The notes beneath the pieces are model-generated. The model was not told the DNA's origin. It saw only the letters and a list, made by a program, of their open reading frames with translations, and made no database searches. A program made the translations under genes and the position numbers. From NCBI RefSeq assembly GCF_030269925.1, contig NC_085121.1, positions 265,501-329,500 of the forward strand: DNA of 64,000 bases, written 5' to 3'. Below are positions 21,401-30,583 of the stretch, one piece after another; positions within the stretch are counted from its first letter, which is position 1; the number at the start of each line of letters is the position of its first letter. Source of the DNA: Bombyx mori (taxonomy: Eukaryota > Arthropoda > Insecta > Lepidoptera > Bombycidae).

Positions 21401-23022
21401 CCAACAGCCTCCAATCAGTTGAGTTAAAAACATTTATTACAGAAGTTATTGAAAATGTACACAAGACTGGACTCATGATACTCTGTACCATCTGTGACCA
21501 AAGCACAGTGAATGTGAGTGCTGTTAATAGTTTAGTTGGAGATACTAAGGCAGACTATTTAAGACAGAATAAAGAATGGAGACAAGATTTCTTTGAAATT
21601 AATAAGAAAATAATTATACCTCTTTACGATGTTCCACATCTCATCAAGGGATTACGCAATAATCTCCTCACCAAAGATATGTATTATAAAGACGATGAAG
21701 ATAAAGGCAAAATCAAAAAAGTGAAGTGGGAATATTTCCAATTGCTGTATGAGGCTGACAAATCATATGGAGAGTTAAGATGCCTTCAGAAATTAACAGA
21801 GGAGCATGTTAATCCTGATAAAATTAAGAAGATGCGAGTGAAGGCAGCAACGCAACTGTTCAGTCACAGTGTGGCTGTAGCCACTGAGCATTTAACAGCC
21901 AGAGGGAATTTGCCACAGGAGTGCAGGGATATAATTCCAATTGTATTAATAATTGACAAATTATTTGACAGTTTAAATGGTAACACTTTTCATGTACCCA
22001 ACGGAAAACTACATAAAGGGCCTGTTAAAAGGTTTTCACCCCATCATCAGCTTTGGCAAAAAGCCATAAAAGCCTTGAACTCTATCAAGTTTGTTACTAA
22101 GAAAAATGTTATAATTGAAACTGTACCATCTGTAAAAAATTTTGTAAAAACAATTGAGGGTATGCAAGTTCTCTGGAAAATTTTATCCCAAAAATATTCT
22201 TTTGACTGTATGTTAACAAGGCACTTTAATCAGGACCCAGTCGAAAACTTTTTTGGTAATATTAGGAGTTTCGGAGCAAGAAATGTGGCACCAAATTGTG
22301 TAGCTTTTGAAGGTGCTTTTAAGGCGTTGTTATTAAATAATTATAATTCTCCACACTCAATCTATGCCAATTGCGAAGCAGATAAAAATGATTGCTTACA
22401 AACCTTAGACTTTTTTGTTAAAGAAAAACATAATCTGCCCGCATCCAAAGAGCCAGAGATAATACACTTAAGAGAAAATTTATCTCAAAATATTAATGAA
22501 AGTCAGGATGCTGGGCAAAGGACATACGTGTGTGGCTGGGTTCTTACCAAATGTTTGAAATATGTCGTAAAAAATTGTAAAATTTGTAGAAGTGCCTTGA
22601 TTGGAAATAAAGATAGTCAACAAAACACATACATAAGGGCAAAAGAATATGAAAAATCAAAAAAGTGGTTGTGTTATCCCACTTATCAACTAGATAAAAG
22701 TTTCCAGGAAGTACAAAACATTACTATATCACATTTAAAGAAAGATGTGCCTAAAGAAAATTTAAGTAAAACAATAAAAATGTTTTGTGATATATTTGTA
22801 ACATACCCTTTCGATTGTATAGACCATAAAGAAAAATTGACACACTATTTTGAAGACAGTGTAATTAATGTAATTATTTATAGCTGGTGCAGGTCAATTA
22901 ATAGAATATTAAGTGGTAAGCTGACATATGAAGGTGATGATGAGATGAAAGTCTTAGCTTTTTTTTTTTTTTTTTTTTTTTTTTATTGCTTAGATGGGTG
23001 GACGAGCTCACAGCCCACCTGA
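18429..23022 (+). pseudogene. THAP-domain P-element-type transposase gene, disrupted
   Basis: Exons 18429-18468, 18809-19015 and 19090-19206 join in frame to one starting at 20778. The first two encode a THAP zinc finger: Cys5, Cys9, a central Trp (KAWVQAIGG), then CDRHF and a VPSLHL end like the AVPTIF box. Exon 4 starts with a coiled-coil-like segment and continues into a P-element transposase core: IFDEMSIT (Asp codon 21251), LYDVPHLIKGLRNN (Asp codon 21628) and DPVENFFGNIRSF (Glu codon 22243), plausibly the DDE triad. The frame breaks near 21391: after KNYKQP one base seems to be missing, because the +1-shifted frame at once gives a family-like continuation that stays open for 500 codons. 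A SINE starts at 22959, so the final residues to 23022 are SINE-encoded. It may be an old P transposon or a host THAP9-like gene. The frameshift could also be an assembly error. Confidence 0.85.
19464..20644. mobile_element. 1.18 kb fold-back element in an intron
   Basis: The left arm, about 19464-19910, is the inverse complement of the right arm, about 20160-20644. Ends read CAGGGTTAC and GTAACCCTG and are flanked by TA at 19462-19463 and 20645-20646. Matching landmarks include CATAGTTTCTGACTGATTTG at 19516 with its inverse near 20585, and ATCTGCCAAACAGGCG near 20240 with its inverse near 19815. The arms are about 450 bp with scattered differences, and the loop is about 250 bp. There is no coding capacity, so it would be a non-autonomous Tc1/mariner-like long hairpin. 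It lies between exons 3 and 4 of the transposase gene, so its transcript could fold into long dsRNA. Confidence 0.88.
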
Positions 23023-23414
23023 TGTTAAGTGGTTACTGGAGCCCATAGACATCCACAACGTAAATGCGCCACCCACCTTGAGATATAAGTTCTAAGGTCT
23101 CAAGTTTAGTTACAACGGCTGCCCCACCCTTCAAACCGAAACGCATTATTGCTTCACGGCAGAAATAGGTAGGGTGGTGGTACCTACCCGTGCGGACTCC
23201 CAAGAGGTCCTACCACCAGTGATTACGCAAATTATAATTTTGCGGGTTTTCATTTTTATTACACGATGTTATTCCTTCACCGTGGAAGTCAATCGTGAAC
23301 ATTTGTTTAGTACATATTTCATTAGAAAAATTGGTACCTGCCTGAGATTCGAACACCGGTGCATCGCGCTCAACACGAATGCACCGGACGTCTTATCCGT
23401 TAGGCCACGACGAC
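22959..23414 (-). mobile_element. Full-length Bm1-like SINE in the end of the transposase gene
   Basis: A complete copy: long T run (reversed A tail), body, and reversed tRNA-like head ending ggccacgacgactt. It interrupts the last coding part of the P-type transposase. The sequence directly after the SINE reopens a short lysine-rich frame, which fits the original C-terminus. The head shows box B (GATTCGAACACC reversed) and box A (GTTAGGCCA reversed). Confidence 0.93.
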
Positions 23415-23532
23415 TTTACAGTAGCTCAAAAGTATTTTAATAAAAATCGACACAAAAAAATAAATAAATAAACTGTTTCGTTTGAGAATTCTTTGTTTTA
23501 ATCATAAGACCTTGTACCTGTCGTCGGCTAAC

Positions 23533-23630
23533 CATGTTAAACTGCTAAGTCCACTATCTTCGTAAAGATTTTGATGAGAAAAAATATCATCAAAATCTTT
23601 ACTAGTAGGTGGACTTAACAGGTTAACATG
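23533..23630. repeat. 98 bp near-perfect hairpin
   Basis: The two halves pair in three blocks: CATGTTAA with TTAACATG, TAAGTCCAC with GTGGACTTA, and GTAAAGATTTTGATGA with TCATCAAAATCTTTAC, around a loop of about nine A-rich bases. It could be a tiny fold-back element. It is too symmetrical to be chance, but there is no evidence that it is a microRNA precursor. Confidence 0.8.
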
Positions 23631-23794
23631 TTTAGTCTGCAATAATAGCATTATACATACTTTATTGTATATATAGAGCTATACGTATATATATATAGCG
23701 GATTAGTACAAGAGCGGTGTAATAGATGGCACTGTCGACTGGGTCCCCGAAAACATCCTAAGAGGGCTCTCTATTAGGTTATATATAATCTTAC

Positions 23795-23890
23795 TCTATG
23801 TGCTCAAGCACGCTGTCGTTCCCCTCTAACCCATGCTCAAACAGAGTTGAACCTAAACCAGTGCTGAAAGACCTTGGGCGTGCACTGGGT
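23795..23890 (-). mobile_element. LINE-A endonuclease-domain fragment
   Basis: This stretch (tgctcaagcacgctgtcgtt, then catgctcaaacagagttgaac and gtgctgaaagacctt) matches 59367-59450, where the same strand of LINE-A encodes the segment just before [11 protein letters not shown]. It is diverged and lacks both flanks of the element. Confidence 0.7.
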
Positions 23891-23917
23891 TTGCAATATA
23901 TCGACCAGCAGCTCTGC

Positions 23918-24167
23918 CTTTTTTTTTTATTGCTTGGATATGTGGACAAGCTCACGGCCCACCTGATCTTAAGTGGTTACCGGAGTCCATAGACATCTAC
24001 AATGTAAATGCGCCACCCACCTTGAGACATGAGTTGTAAGGTCTCACTTTTTTAATAGTACAACGGCTGCCTCACCCTTCAAATCGAAACGCATTACTGC
24101 TTCACGGCAGAAATAGTCAGGGCGGTGGTACCTAGCCGTGCGGACTCCCAAGAGGTCCTACCACCAG
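23918..24167 (-). mobile_element. Bm1-like SINE lacking its tRNA head
   Basis: Begins with tttttttttattgcttgg and stops at ctaccaccag, directly abutting a Jockey-type LINE piece. The junction suggests insertion of the SINE into that LINE or a later deletion joining the two. Confidence 0.88.
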
Positions 24168-24510
24168 TCGTTGTCATGGAAAGCGAGTCGGCCTGAGGCG
24201 CCAATGAGGAGGGCCATAGCTACTACCGTATCCGATTTGAGAGTACGAGCTAAGCGGTAGTAAGACCGTTGGGTGGGCTCGAGTCCATCTAAGAAATCAG
24301 ACCATCTGGCATCTCGGACTTCGGCGATGCGAGACTTTACGTCGCGTTGTAGGGCACGCATTCGAATACGAATTTCCTCGGTTGGATACCTATCGTAGGC
24401 GCGGATCGAAGCGTTCTTGGCTCTAAGGAGTTCCCTTACGTCGTCGGGCCATTTGAAGCGGTGAAGGGAGTCCTCCGCTACAACTTGCTTCGATGACCTA
24501 TTTAAATTAA
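24168..24510 (-). mobile_element. Jockey-clade LINE internal fragment
   Basis: The minus strand encodes MRALQRDVKSRIAEVRDAR, WSDFLDGLEPTQRSYYRLAR and TLKSDTVVAMALLIGASGR, the linker between endonuclease and reverse transcriptase of Bombyx-type Jockey elements. Upstream on the same strand (to about 24510) the frame continues with a VAEDSLHRFKWPDDVREL-like segment. It has no reverse transcriptase domain here. A degenerate version of the same protein segment is at 46640-46830. Confidence 0.8.
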
Positions 24511-24511
24511 C

Positions 24512-24585
24512 GGCCGTCTGGTGTAGTGGTAAGTGACATGGTCACTACACAAGGGGGTCGCGGGTTCGAATCCCGCCAAGGGAAG
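24512..24585 (+). repeat. tRNA-like SINE head (second family)
   Basis: Contains TGGTGTAGTGG as box A and GGTTCGAATCC as box B, with a perfect T-arm hairpin (GCGGG..CCCGC). The sequences that should form the acceptor stem do not pair, so this is not a good tRNA gene. It is distinct from the Bm1-like head. About 160 bases on, at 24747, the sequence ctagcgacccgcccttgcttcgct matches the 43272 repeat, so the element may be a SINE that shares its tail with an RTE-like LINE. Confidence 0.6.
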
Positions 24586-24938
24586 AAATTAAGATGCCCA
24601 GCGTGTGCCAATCTACCACAGTTCTCGGGACGGGAACGGAATCGGAAGTGCGACCGTGCTTCATAATGACGGGACGTTGGTCTGAGTCTATTTCTGAAAC
24701 TACTTCAATCGAACGTATGCGTAACTCTTCCTTTATTTTTCTACTAGCGACCCGCCCTTGCTTCGCTTCGGAAACTGTAATTTATTATTGATTTCTCCAC
24801 TATTTAATGGATGTTATTATACACATAAACCTTGTTCTACAATCACTCTATCTATTTAAAAAAAACGCATCAAAATCCGTTGCGTAGGTTTAAAGATTTA
24901 AGCCTACATAGGGATATAGGGACAGAGAAAGCCACAAT
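24586..24938. repeat. Probable body and tail of a tRNA-derived repeat
   Basis: Continues from the tRNA-like head and includes actagcgacccgcccttgc at 24746, a motif also found at 43273. The rest is unrecognised. No coding exon is seen. Confidence 0.4.
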
Positions 24939-25360
24939 GGGTGTACGAGCTCACAGCCCACCTGGTGTTAAGTGGTTACTGGAGCCCATAGACATCCACA
25001 ACGTAAATGCGCCACCCACCTTGAGATACAAGTTCTAAGGTCTCAAGTATAGTTACAACGGCTGCCATACCCTTCAAACCGAAACGCATTACTGCTTCAC
25101 GGCAGAAATAGGCAGAGTGGTGGTACCCACCCGCGCGGACTCACAAGAGGTCCTACCACCAGTAATTACGCAAATTATAATTTTGCGGGTTTCATTTTTA
25201 TTACACGATGTTATTCCTTCACCGTGGAAGTCAATCGTGAACATTTGTTGAGTACGTATTTCATTAGAAAAATTGGTACCCGCCTGCGGGATTCGAACAC
25301 CGGTGCATCGCTTCAACACGAATGCACCGAACGTCTTATCCGTTAGGCCACGATGACTTT
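24939..25360 (-). mobile_element. Bm1-like SINE, nearly full length
   Basis: Runs from caatgggtgtacgagctca to the complete reversed head (cgggattcgaacaccg, then gttaggccacgatgac). The terminal T run is absent at the left, so the last few bases of the SINE tail are lost. Close to the copy at 58743-59186. Confidence 0.92.
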
Positions 25361-26746
25361 TAAAACTTTAAAACACTATGTAGTGATGATTATGGCAATC
25401 GCCTTGTTTCGATGCCTTTGATGCCACCGTTGAATTAATTAGTCTTCAATCATTTAATTTGTTAAATGAAAAGTAAAATGTAGTGGAATGAAATAAATTT
25501 GATTTATCTGTGAATGTTACCAATTGGGATGAGATTGAATGAAATCAATTATGTAATGGATTGACAATTCACTGTAGTAACTAACTGCCACCTCATCACA
25601 ATTACAATGCCTTTTCCTTTAAACAATATGACAAATATTCTAAAATTCCCCGGGAACTACAATTATTTTAATACTGTCATTTTTCACAATGAAAACTAAT
25701 GAAACACGTTCCGTTATCATGACTAACACGGATTGTATGAAAAACATAATTTTTATGAAAATGCTTCCGCGCCATATAAAGTACAATGAATAATGATACT
25801 GACAAAAAACCATTCCAAAATGTACTACTGTAAAATGGAAGGTAAAAGTACTATTACCCTTCATAAAATAGTAACTGTAAATGTACTACCATTCGGATGA
25901 TTTACTTAAATAAATAATAATTATGAACGTGCAAATATTTATTTTTACTTATATTTAATATATATGAGAGATAGGAAATAAAATCTACATTTTCAATGTC
26001 ATAAAATCCCAGTAGTTCACACAACACCAGGATTCTCATGAATGAGGAGCCGGAGCGTCTGCGTCTGGGGCACATATCATCATCTCACTATGTGCGCCCG
26101 TATGGATATGCGAGTAATGTCAATTACGTTAGCGCAGGTGCGCAGGTGCACTCTGCGCAGGTTAGGCTTTATAATATGTTTTCATCTTTGTCTAACTAAC
26201 AGTCATTCTTTGTGGACAGAAAAGTTTATACCGTATTACTACGTAGCATCTCTACGTAGTCTGTAAGTCAAATTTTCCGATAGGTGCGCGAAAACATGAA
26301 ATATGAACAGGTATATCTTTAAAACAGCTGACGTGAAAATTTCTTTTGTGCAGTAAAAGTGAGGAGGACTCGGGAAATTTGCGAACATTTTGCAATAATA
26401 TCGTGTTTTATAAACCTACTTGAAGCTATTCTCGATCGATACGCTAAAATTAAAAATACACCTCATTTTTAAAATTAGCAACATAGCATTTTGTGGAAAA
26501 TTTTAATGCAGCGACGCCGTTCTCGCGTAATAAAAAGGAATATGAAATCGTGAAGGTCACAGCTTTGTTCGAGTCAAACAAGTTCTTTGACTGCCGTGGC
26601 CGCACGCGCGTTGTCACTCGCCCTGTTTGCGACTCGTTTACGTAATCGGAACCGCTCATCAAATCACATTCTTATCTCTATCCCGGGGGCTCGGCCCGAC
26701 GTACTGTCAGTTGATTCGCTATTCAGTGTTGACCAGGGTCAGCGTT
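25361..26746. other. Upstream region of the P5CDH gene
   Basis: AT-rich sequence without recognisable repeats or exons, turning GC-richer from about 26580. The promoter and 5' UTR of the gene beginning at 26747 should lie in its last few hundred bases. Open frames in the region have no coding character. Confidence 0.45.
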
Positions 26747-28444
26747 ATGCTTACAATCTGGGCGAGAATCGGTCGCGTACGTTCGCTAGAGCGAACGTTG
26801 TCTAGCGTCGTAGACTTGCCGCAATTTCAGGATGGGAGCATCCATAACGAGCCTGTGTTGGGTTATCGTGCCGGAAGCCGGGAACGCCAAGACCTAATTG
26901 AGGAGCTGAAACGAACCGCTTCAGTAATTGAAGACGTACCAATTGTAATTGCCGGAAAAAATATTACAGAAGGCGAGCCACGATATCAGGTGATGCCCCA
27001 TGATCACTCAAAAAAGATAGCTAAATATTACTATGCCAGTGAAAAAACAATTGAAAAGGCGATTCAAGCGTCTGTCGATGCTCAAACTCGTTGGGACCGC
27101 ACTCCGCTGACTGAACGCGTAAAAATCTGGCAGACAGCAGCTGAGCTAATGGCCGGTGCGTATCGACAGAGCCTCAATGCTGCGACCATACTTGGACAGT
27201 CGAAATCAGTAATTCAAGCTGAAATTGATGCTGCAGCTGAACTTATTGATTTTTTCCGTTTTAATGTACACTTCCTGAAGGAAAATTCAAAATATCAACC
27301 TATTTCTGAGAGTCCCACAATAACCAAAAACTCTTTGAGATTTCGTGGCATAGATGGATTTATTGCAGCAATAAGTCCCTTCAATTTCACTGCCATTGGA
27401 GGCAACCTCGCATACACACCTGCACTTATGGGCAATGCAGTGTTATGGAAACCATCGGATACAGCTTTGTTGTCCAACTGGCGAATCTTCAATATTATGA
27501 GGGAAGCTGGTCTTCCAGATGGTGTTGTAAACTTTGTTCCATCCGATGGTCCTACATTTGGTCGAGTCATCACATCATCACCATACCTGGCTGGAATCAA
27601 CTTCACAGGCTCTGTGCCCACTTTTAACTGGCTGTGGAATGAAGTAGGCAAGAATCTTAATACATATCGTAACTATCCCAGACTCATTGGAGAATGTGGA
27701 GGAAAGAATTACCACTTTGTACACCCCTCTGCTGATATACAAACTGTGGTTAGTGGCACCATCCGATCAGCATTTGAATTTTGTGGACAGAAGTGTTCAG
27801 CTTGCTCCAGAATATATATCCCTCAGTCTCTGTATGAACCAATTAAGACAGGATTACTTGCAGAAAGAGCTAAACTGAAGATTGGTGACCCTGCAGACTT
27901 TTCAGTGTTCACAGCGGCTGTCATTGATGACAAAGCTTTTGCTAGGATCACAGGATACATCCAAAGAGCCAAGAAGAATCCTAAGAACAAGATCTTGGGA
28001 GGTGGTGAGTTTGACAATAGCAAGGGCTACTTTGTGCAGCCTACCATCATTGAGACAACAGATCCGCATGACAAGCTCATGACAGAAGAGATCTTCGGTC
28101 CAGTGCTCACCATTTATGTATATAATGATAAAGATATTGATAAAACCATGGATTTAATTGGTACTTCCACAAAATTTGCTCTTACAGGAGCTATATTTGC
28201 TAAAGATCAAGTATTTTTGAAAAAAGCATATGAAAATCTCAAAATGACTGCTGGCAACTTCTATATCAATGACAAATCAACTGGATCTGTAGTCGGTCAG
28301 CAGCCATTTGGAGGTGGCCGTATGTCAGGTACTAATGACAAGGCAGGTGGTCCCAACTATGTCATGAGGTGGACAACTCCACAATCTATTAAGGAAACAT
28401 TTGTTCCACTTACTGATATTGATTATCCATATATGAGAGAATGA
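26747..28444 (+). CDS. P5CDH: Delta-1-pyrroline-5-carboxylate dehydrogenase, mitochondrial (ALDH4A1)
   Basis: Oxidises glutamate semialdehyde/P5C to glutamate with NAD+ in the mitochondrial matrix, the second step of proline breakdown. The frame encodes 565 residues, against 563 in the human enzyme, and aligns over its whole length from NEPVLGYRAGS onward. Diagnostic parts are SPFNFTAIGGNLA and LWKPSDTA (NAD-binding fold), GINFTGSVPTF, the Glu of GECGGKN, and catalytic Cys at about residue 350 in GQKCSACSR. EEIFGPVL and GQQPFGGGRMSGTND follow near the C-terminus. I chose the Met at 26747 because the first 20 residues (MLTIWARIGRVRSLERTLSS) look like a mitochondrial presequence. The frame is open further upstream to 26627, but that part looks like 5' UTR. 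The coding region has no intron, unlike the other genes here, so retroposition in its history is possible, but the frame is intact. Confidence 0.97.
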   Translation: MLTIWARIGRVRSLERTLSSVVDLPQFQDGSIHNEPVLGYRAGSRERQDLIEELKRTASVIEDVPIVIAGKNITEGEPRYQVMPHDHSKKIAKYYYASEKTIEKAIQASVDAQTRWDRTPLTERVKIWQTAAELMAGAYRQSLNAATILGQSKSVIQAEIDAAAELIDFFRFNVHFLKENSKYQPISESPTITKNSLRFRGIDGFIAAISPFNFTAIGGNLAYTPALMGNAVLWKPSDTALLSNWRIFNIMREAGLPDGVVNFVPSDGPTFGRVITSSPYLAGINFTGSVPTFNWLWNEVGKNLNTYRNYPRLIGECGGKNYHFVHPSADIQTVVSGTIRSAFEFCGQKCSACSRIYIPQSLYEPIKTGLLAERAKLKIGDPADFSVFTAAVIDDKAFARITGYIQRAKKNPKNKILGGGEFDNSKGYFVQPTIIETTDPHDKLMTEEIFGPVLTIYVYNDKDIDKTMDLIGTSTKFALTGAIFAKDQVFLKKAYENLKMTAGNFYINDKSTGSVVGQQPFGGGRMSGTNDKAGGPNYVMRWTTPQSIKETFVPLTDIDYPYMRE

Positions 28445-28974
28445 AAATCATCATCTCAGAACTTAATTATCCAAAAGTAGAAAAAAAAATTAAGATAATT
28501 AGATTGATTAGATCAACTATCTAGTTAAATTAGTGAAATTATCATCTCAGCAAACAATCTCACTTGTAACATAGAAGTATTAATTTGTGTATTTTGAATA
28601 TTATTTAATTATTCATGTTGTAAAATGTAGATATTTAAGTAAGTTAATGTAATTTTTTGAAAATGAATTAATGTTAATTACTAGTTTCATGTTATGGCAT
28701 GATTGTTCAATTTTATTATTATGGAAATATATTAGATTAGGTCAAAAAGGTAATTATTTGAAATATTGAAACTTGTTCGTCTCGCTAGTTCTGTGCTTAT
28801 ACTTTCTGTATCCGAGTGATTTTCTAACATTATATGTTTCCTGTCTGACCTCACTTGCATTTACTGCTTACTCTCTGTCTAAATGTAAAATGTTTATTAG
28901 TGTAATGTTATTGTTAATGTTGATTGCTGGATCTCTTGGTTTCATCTATGACTGAAGTTGATGTTTGGAATTCC

Positions 28975-28980
28975 AATAAA
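28975..28980 (+). promoter_or_regulatory. Candidate poly(A) signal of P5CDH
   Basis: AATAAA about 530 bases after the P5CDH stop codon, followed by a second AATAAA four bases on and then T- and GT-containing sequence. It would give a 3' UTR of roughly 0.55 kb. Confidence 0.6.
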
Positions 28981-29444
28981 TAATAAAAATTAATAGTTCA
29001 ACATGTAGTTTTATTTAGTGCATACTTAGTTGATATGAATATGAATAGTCAACACTTTTTAACAATATACTTAAGACAATATGCTTAAAAAACCCCGATA
29101 ATTAGGATACAACTATACAGACATTGAAATGATAATACATATATATATACCACATTACGGTATAGGTATAAATCGAATTTGGAAATATTTGGTTCATGGT
29201 GAAGTAGGTACCGTACAGAGCCTCCTCATGGCATTACATTAGAACCCGAAAAAGTTACATGTCTACAGAACGTCATTAAAGTCAGGTAGATTCAAGGAAA
29301 TCGCAGTCACAATAAAGACAGCGTGTTTAGTGGAACGTAACTCCGGTAGCAGGAAACAGGATCTCATCATATGATTCTTAGTCTTATTGCAACTGTGCCG
29401 TAGAGCGATCCATCCAACGACGCAGACCGTCTGGTTGATGCAAG
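28981..29444. other. Non-coding sequence downstream of P5CDH
   Basis: Nothing recognised apart from a short AT microsatellite near 29140. Confidence 0.4.
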
Positions 29445-29892
29445 TTTTATTTATTTATTGCGTTAATGTGTGGACGAGGTCACAGCCCACCTGGTGTTAA
29501 GTGGTTACTTCAGCCCATAGACATCTTCAACGTGTCGTAAATGCGCCACCCACCTTGAGATATAAGTTCTAAGATCTCAGTATAGTTACAACGGCTGCCC
29601 TACCCTTCAAACCGAAACGCATTACTTCTTCATGGCAGAAATAGGCTAGGCGGTGGTACCTAGCCGCGCGGACTCACAAGAGGTCCTACCACCAGTAATT
29701 AGGCAAATTATAATTTTGCGGGTTTGATTTTTATTACACGATGTTATTCCTTGACCGTGGAAGTCAATCGTGAATATTTTTTGAGTACCTATTTCATTAG
29801 AAAAATTGGTACCCCCGCCTGAGATTCGAACACCGGTGCATCGCTCAACACGAATGCACCGGACGTCTTATCCTTTAGGCTACGACGACTTC
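29445..29892 (-). mobile_element. Full-length Bm1-like SINE
   Basis: Starts with a TTTA-rich reversed tail and ends with the reversed head (gattcgaacaccgg, then ctttaggctacgacgactt). It carries a small insertion (cgtgtcgtaaatgcg) in the body compared with the other copies. Confidence 0.92.
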
Positions 29893-30480
29893 GCAAGTGT
29901 AAACCGGGTCCGGGTTAGATCGGTTCGGAAAAAACCTGCAATGGATCAGAGGACAGCCGTAAACGAAATACTACCATTATGGTTGTGAAATGACACGGAG
30001 CACTATCAGTCACGGTGGCAGTCAGTATGGTAGACGATAGTAGACTGGTATTCCTCCATCTTACACAAGAAGTTGGTGAACCTGACTAAAAGTCAGGAGA
30101 AAGGCTACCTTATTCTCGCCTCTGTATTGTTTTGAACCCCCTCGATCTTATTTTAGAAATCGACAAGTGGGGCCTCTAAAGACAATGGAGTGCTCTGTGT
30201 GTTTGTAATGTCAAATATTTCATATTTTTTTAATTTTATTCAAATCATTAACAACTTAGTATGTTTGCGTGGCGGATTAACACATTTTCAGATTATACCG
30301 CCCCTACCGAACTCAACAATTCAATACCCAGTTCACAAAATTTATCTAAGTGGTGTAATAAATTGTTAAGTTGTTAGTAGCATAATATCTATGGCTAGAA
30401 ATTCCTTAATCCCTAAGGCCACAAGTCATCCTTCCATCAAAGTTAAAGAGTAATAGTGTTCTGTGAGCACTAGTCTAATT
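29893..30480. other. Non-coding sequence
   Basis: No exon or named repeat found. Confidence 0.35.
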
Positions 30481-30583
30481 AGGCCGTACAGACTCACGCC
30501 GAGAAGCCCCAAGAACGCCCGAGACATCATATTATGAATGTGATATGCTTCTCGTTCTCGCGTTCTCCATGTTTCCGTTCTCC

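Noticed and set aside
22900..23022. Phe-rich end of the second transposase frame
   Set aside because: The run of Phe codons is the T run of an inserted SINE, so it is not a genuine protein tail.
24512..24585. Functional tRNA gene
   Set aside because: Box A, box B and the T arm are present, but the acceptor stem does not pair and the anticodon arm is poor. A tRNA-derived SINE fits better.
26627..26746. Upstream ATG at 26627 as the P5CDH start
   Set aside because: The extra 40 residues do not match the family, while the Met at 26747 begins a good mitochondrial presequence and gives a length close to the human enzyme.
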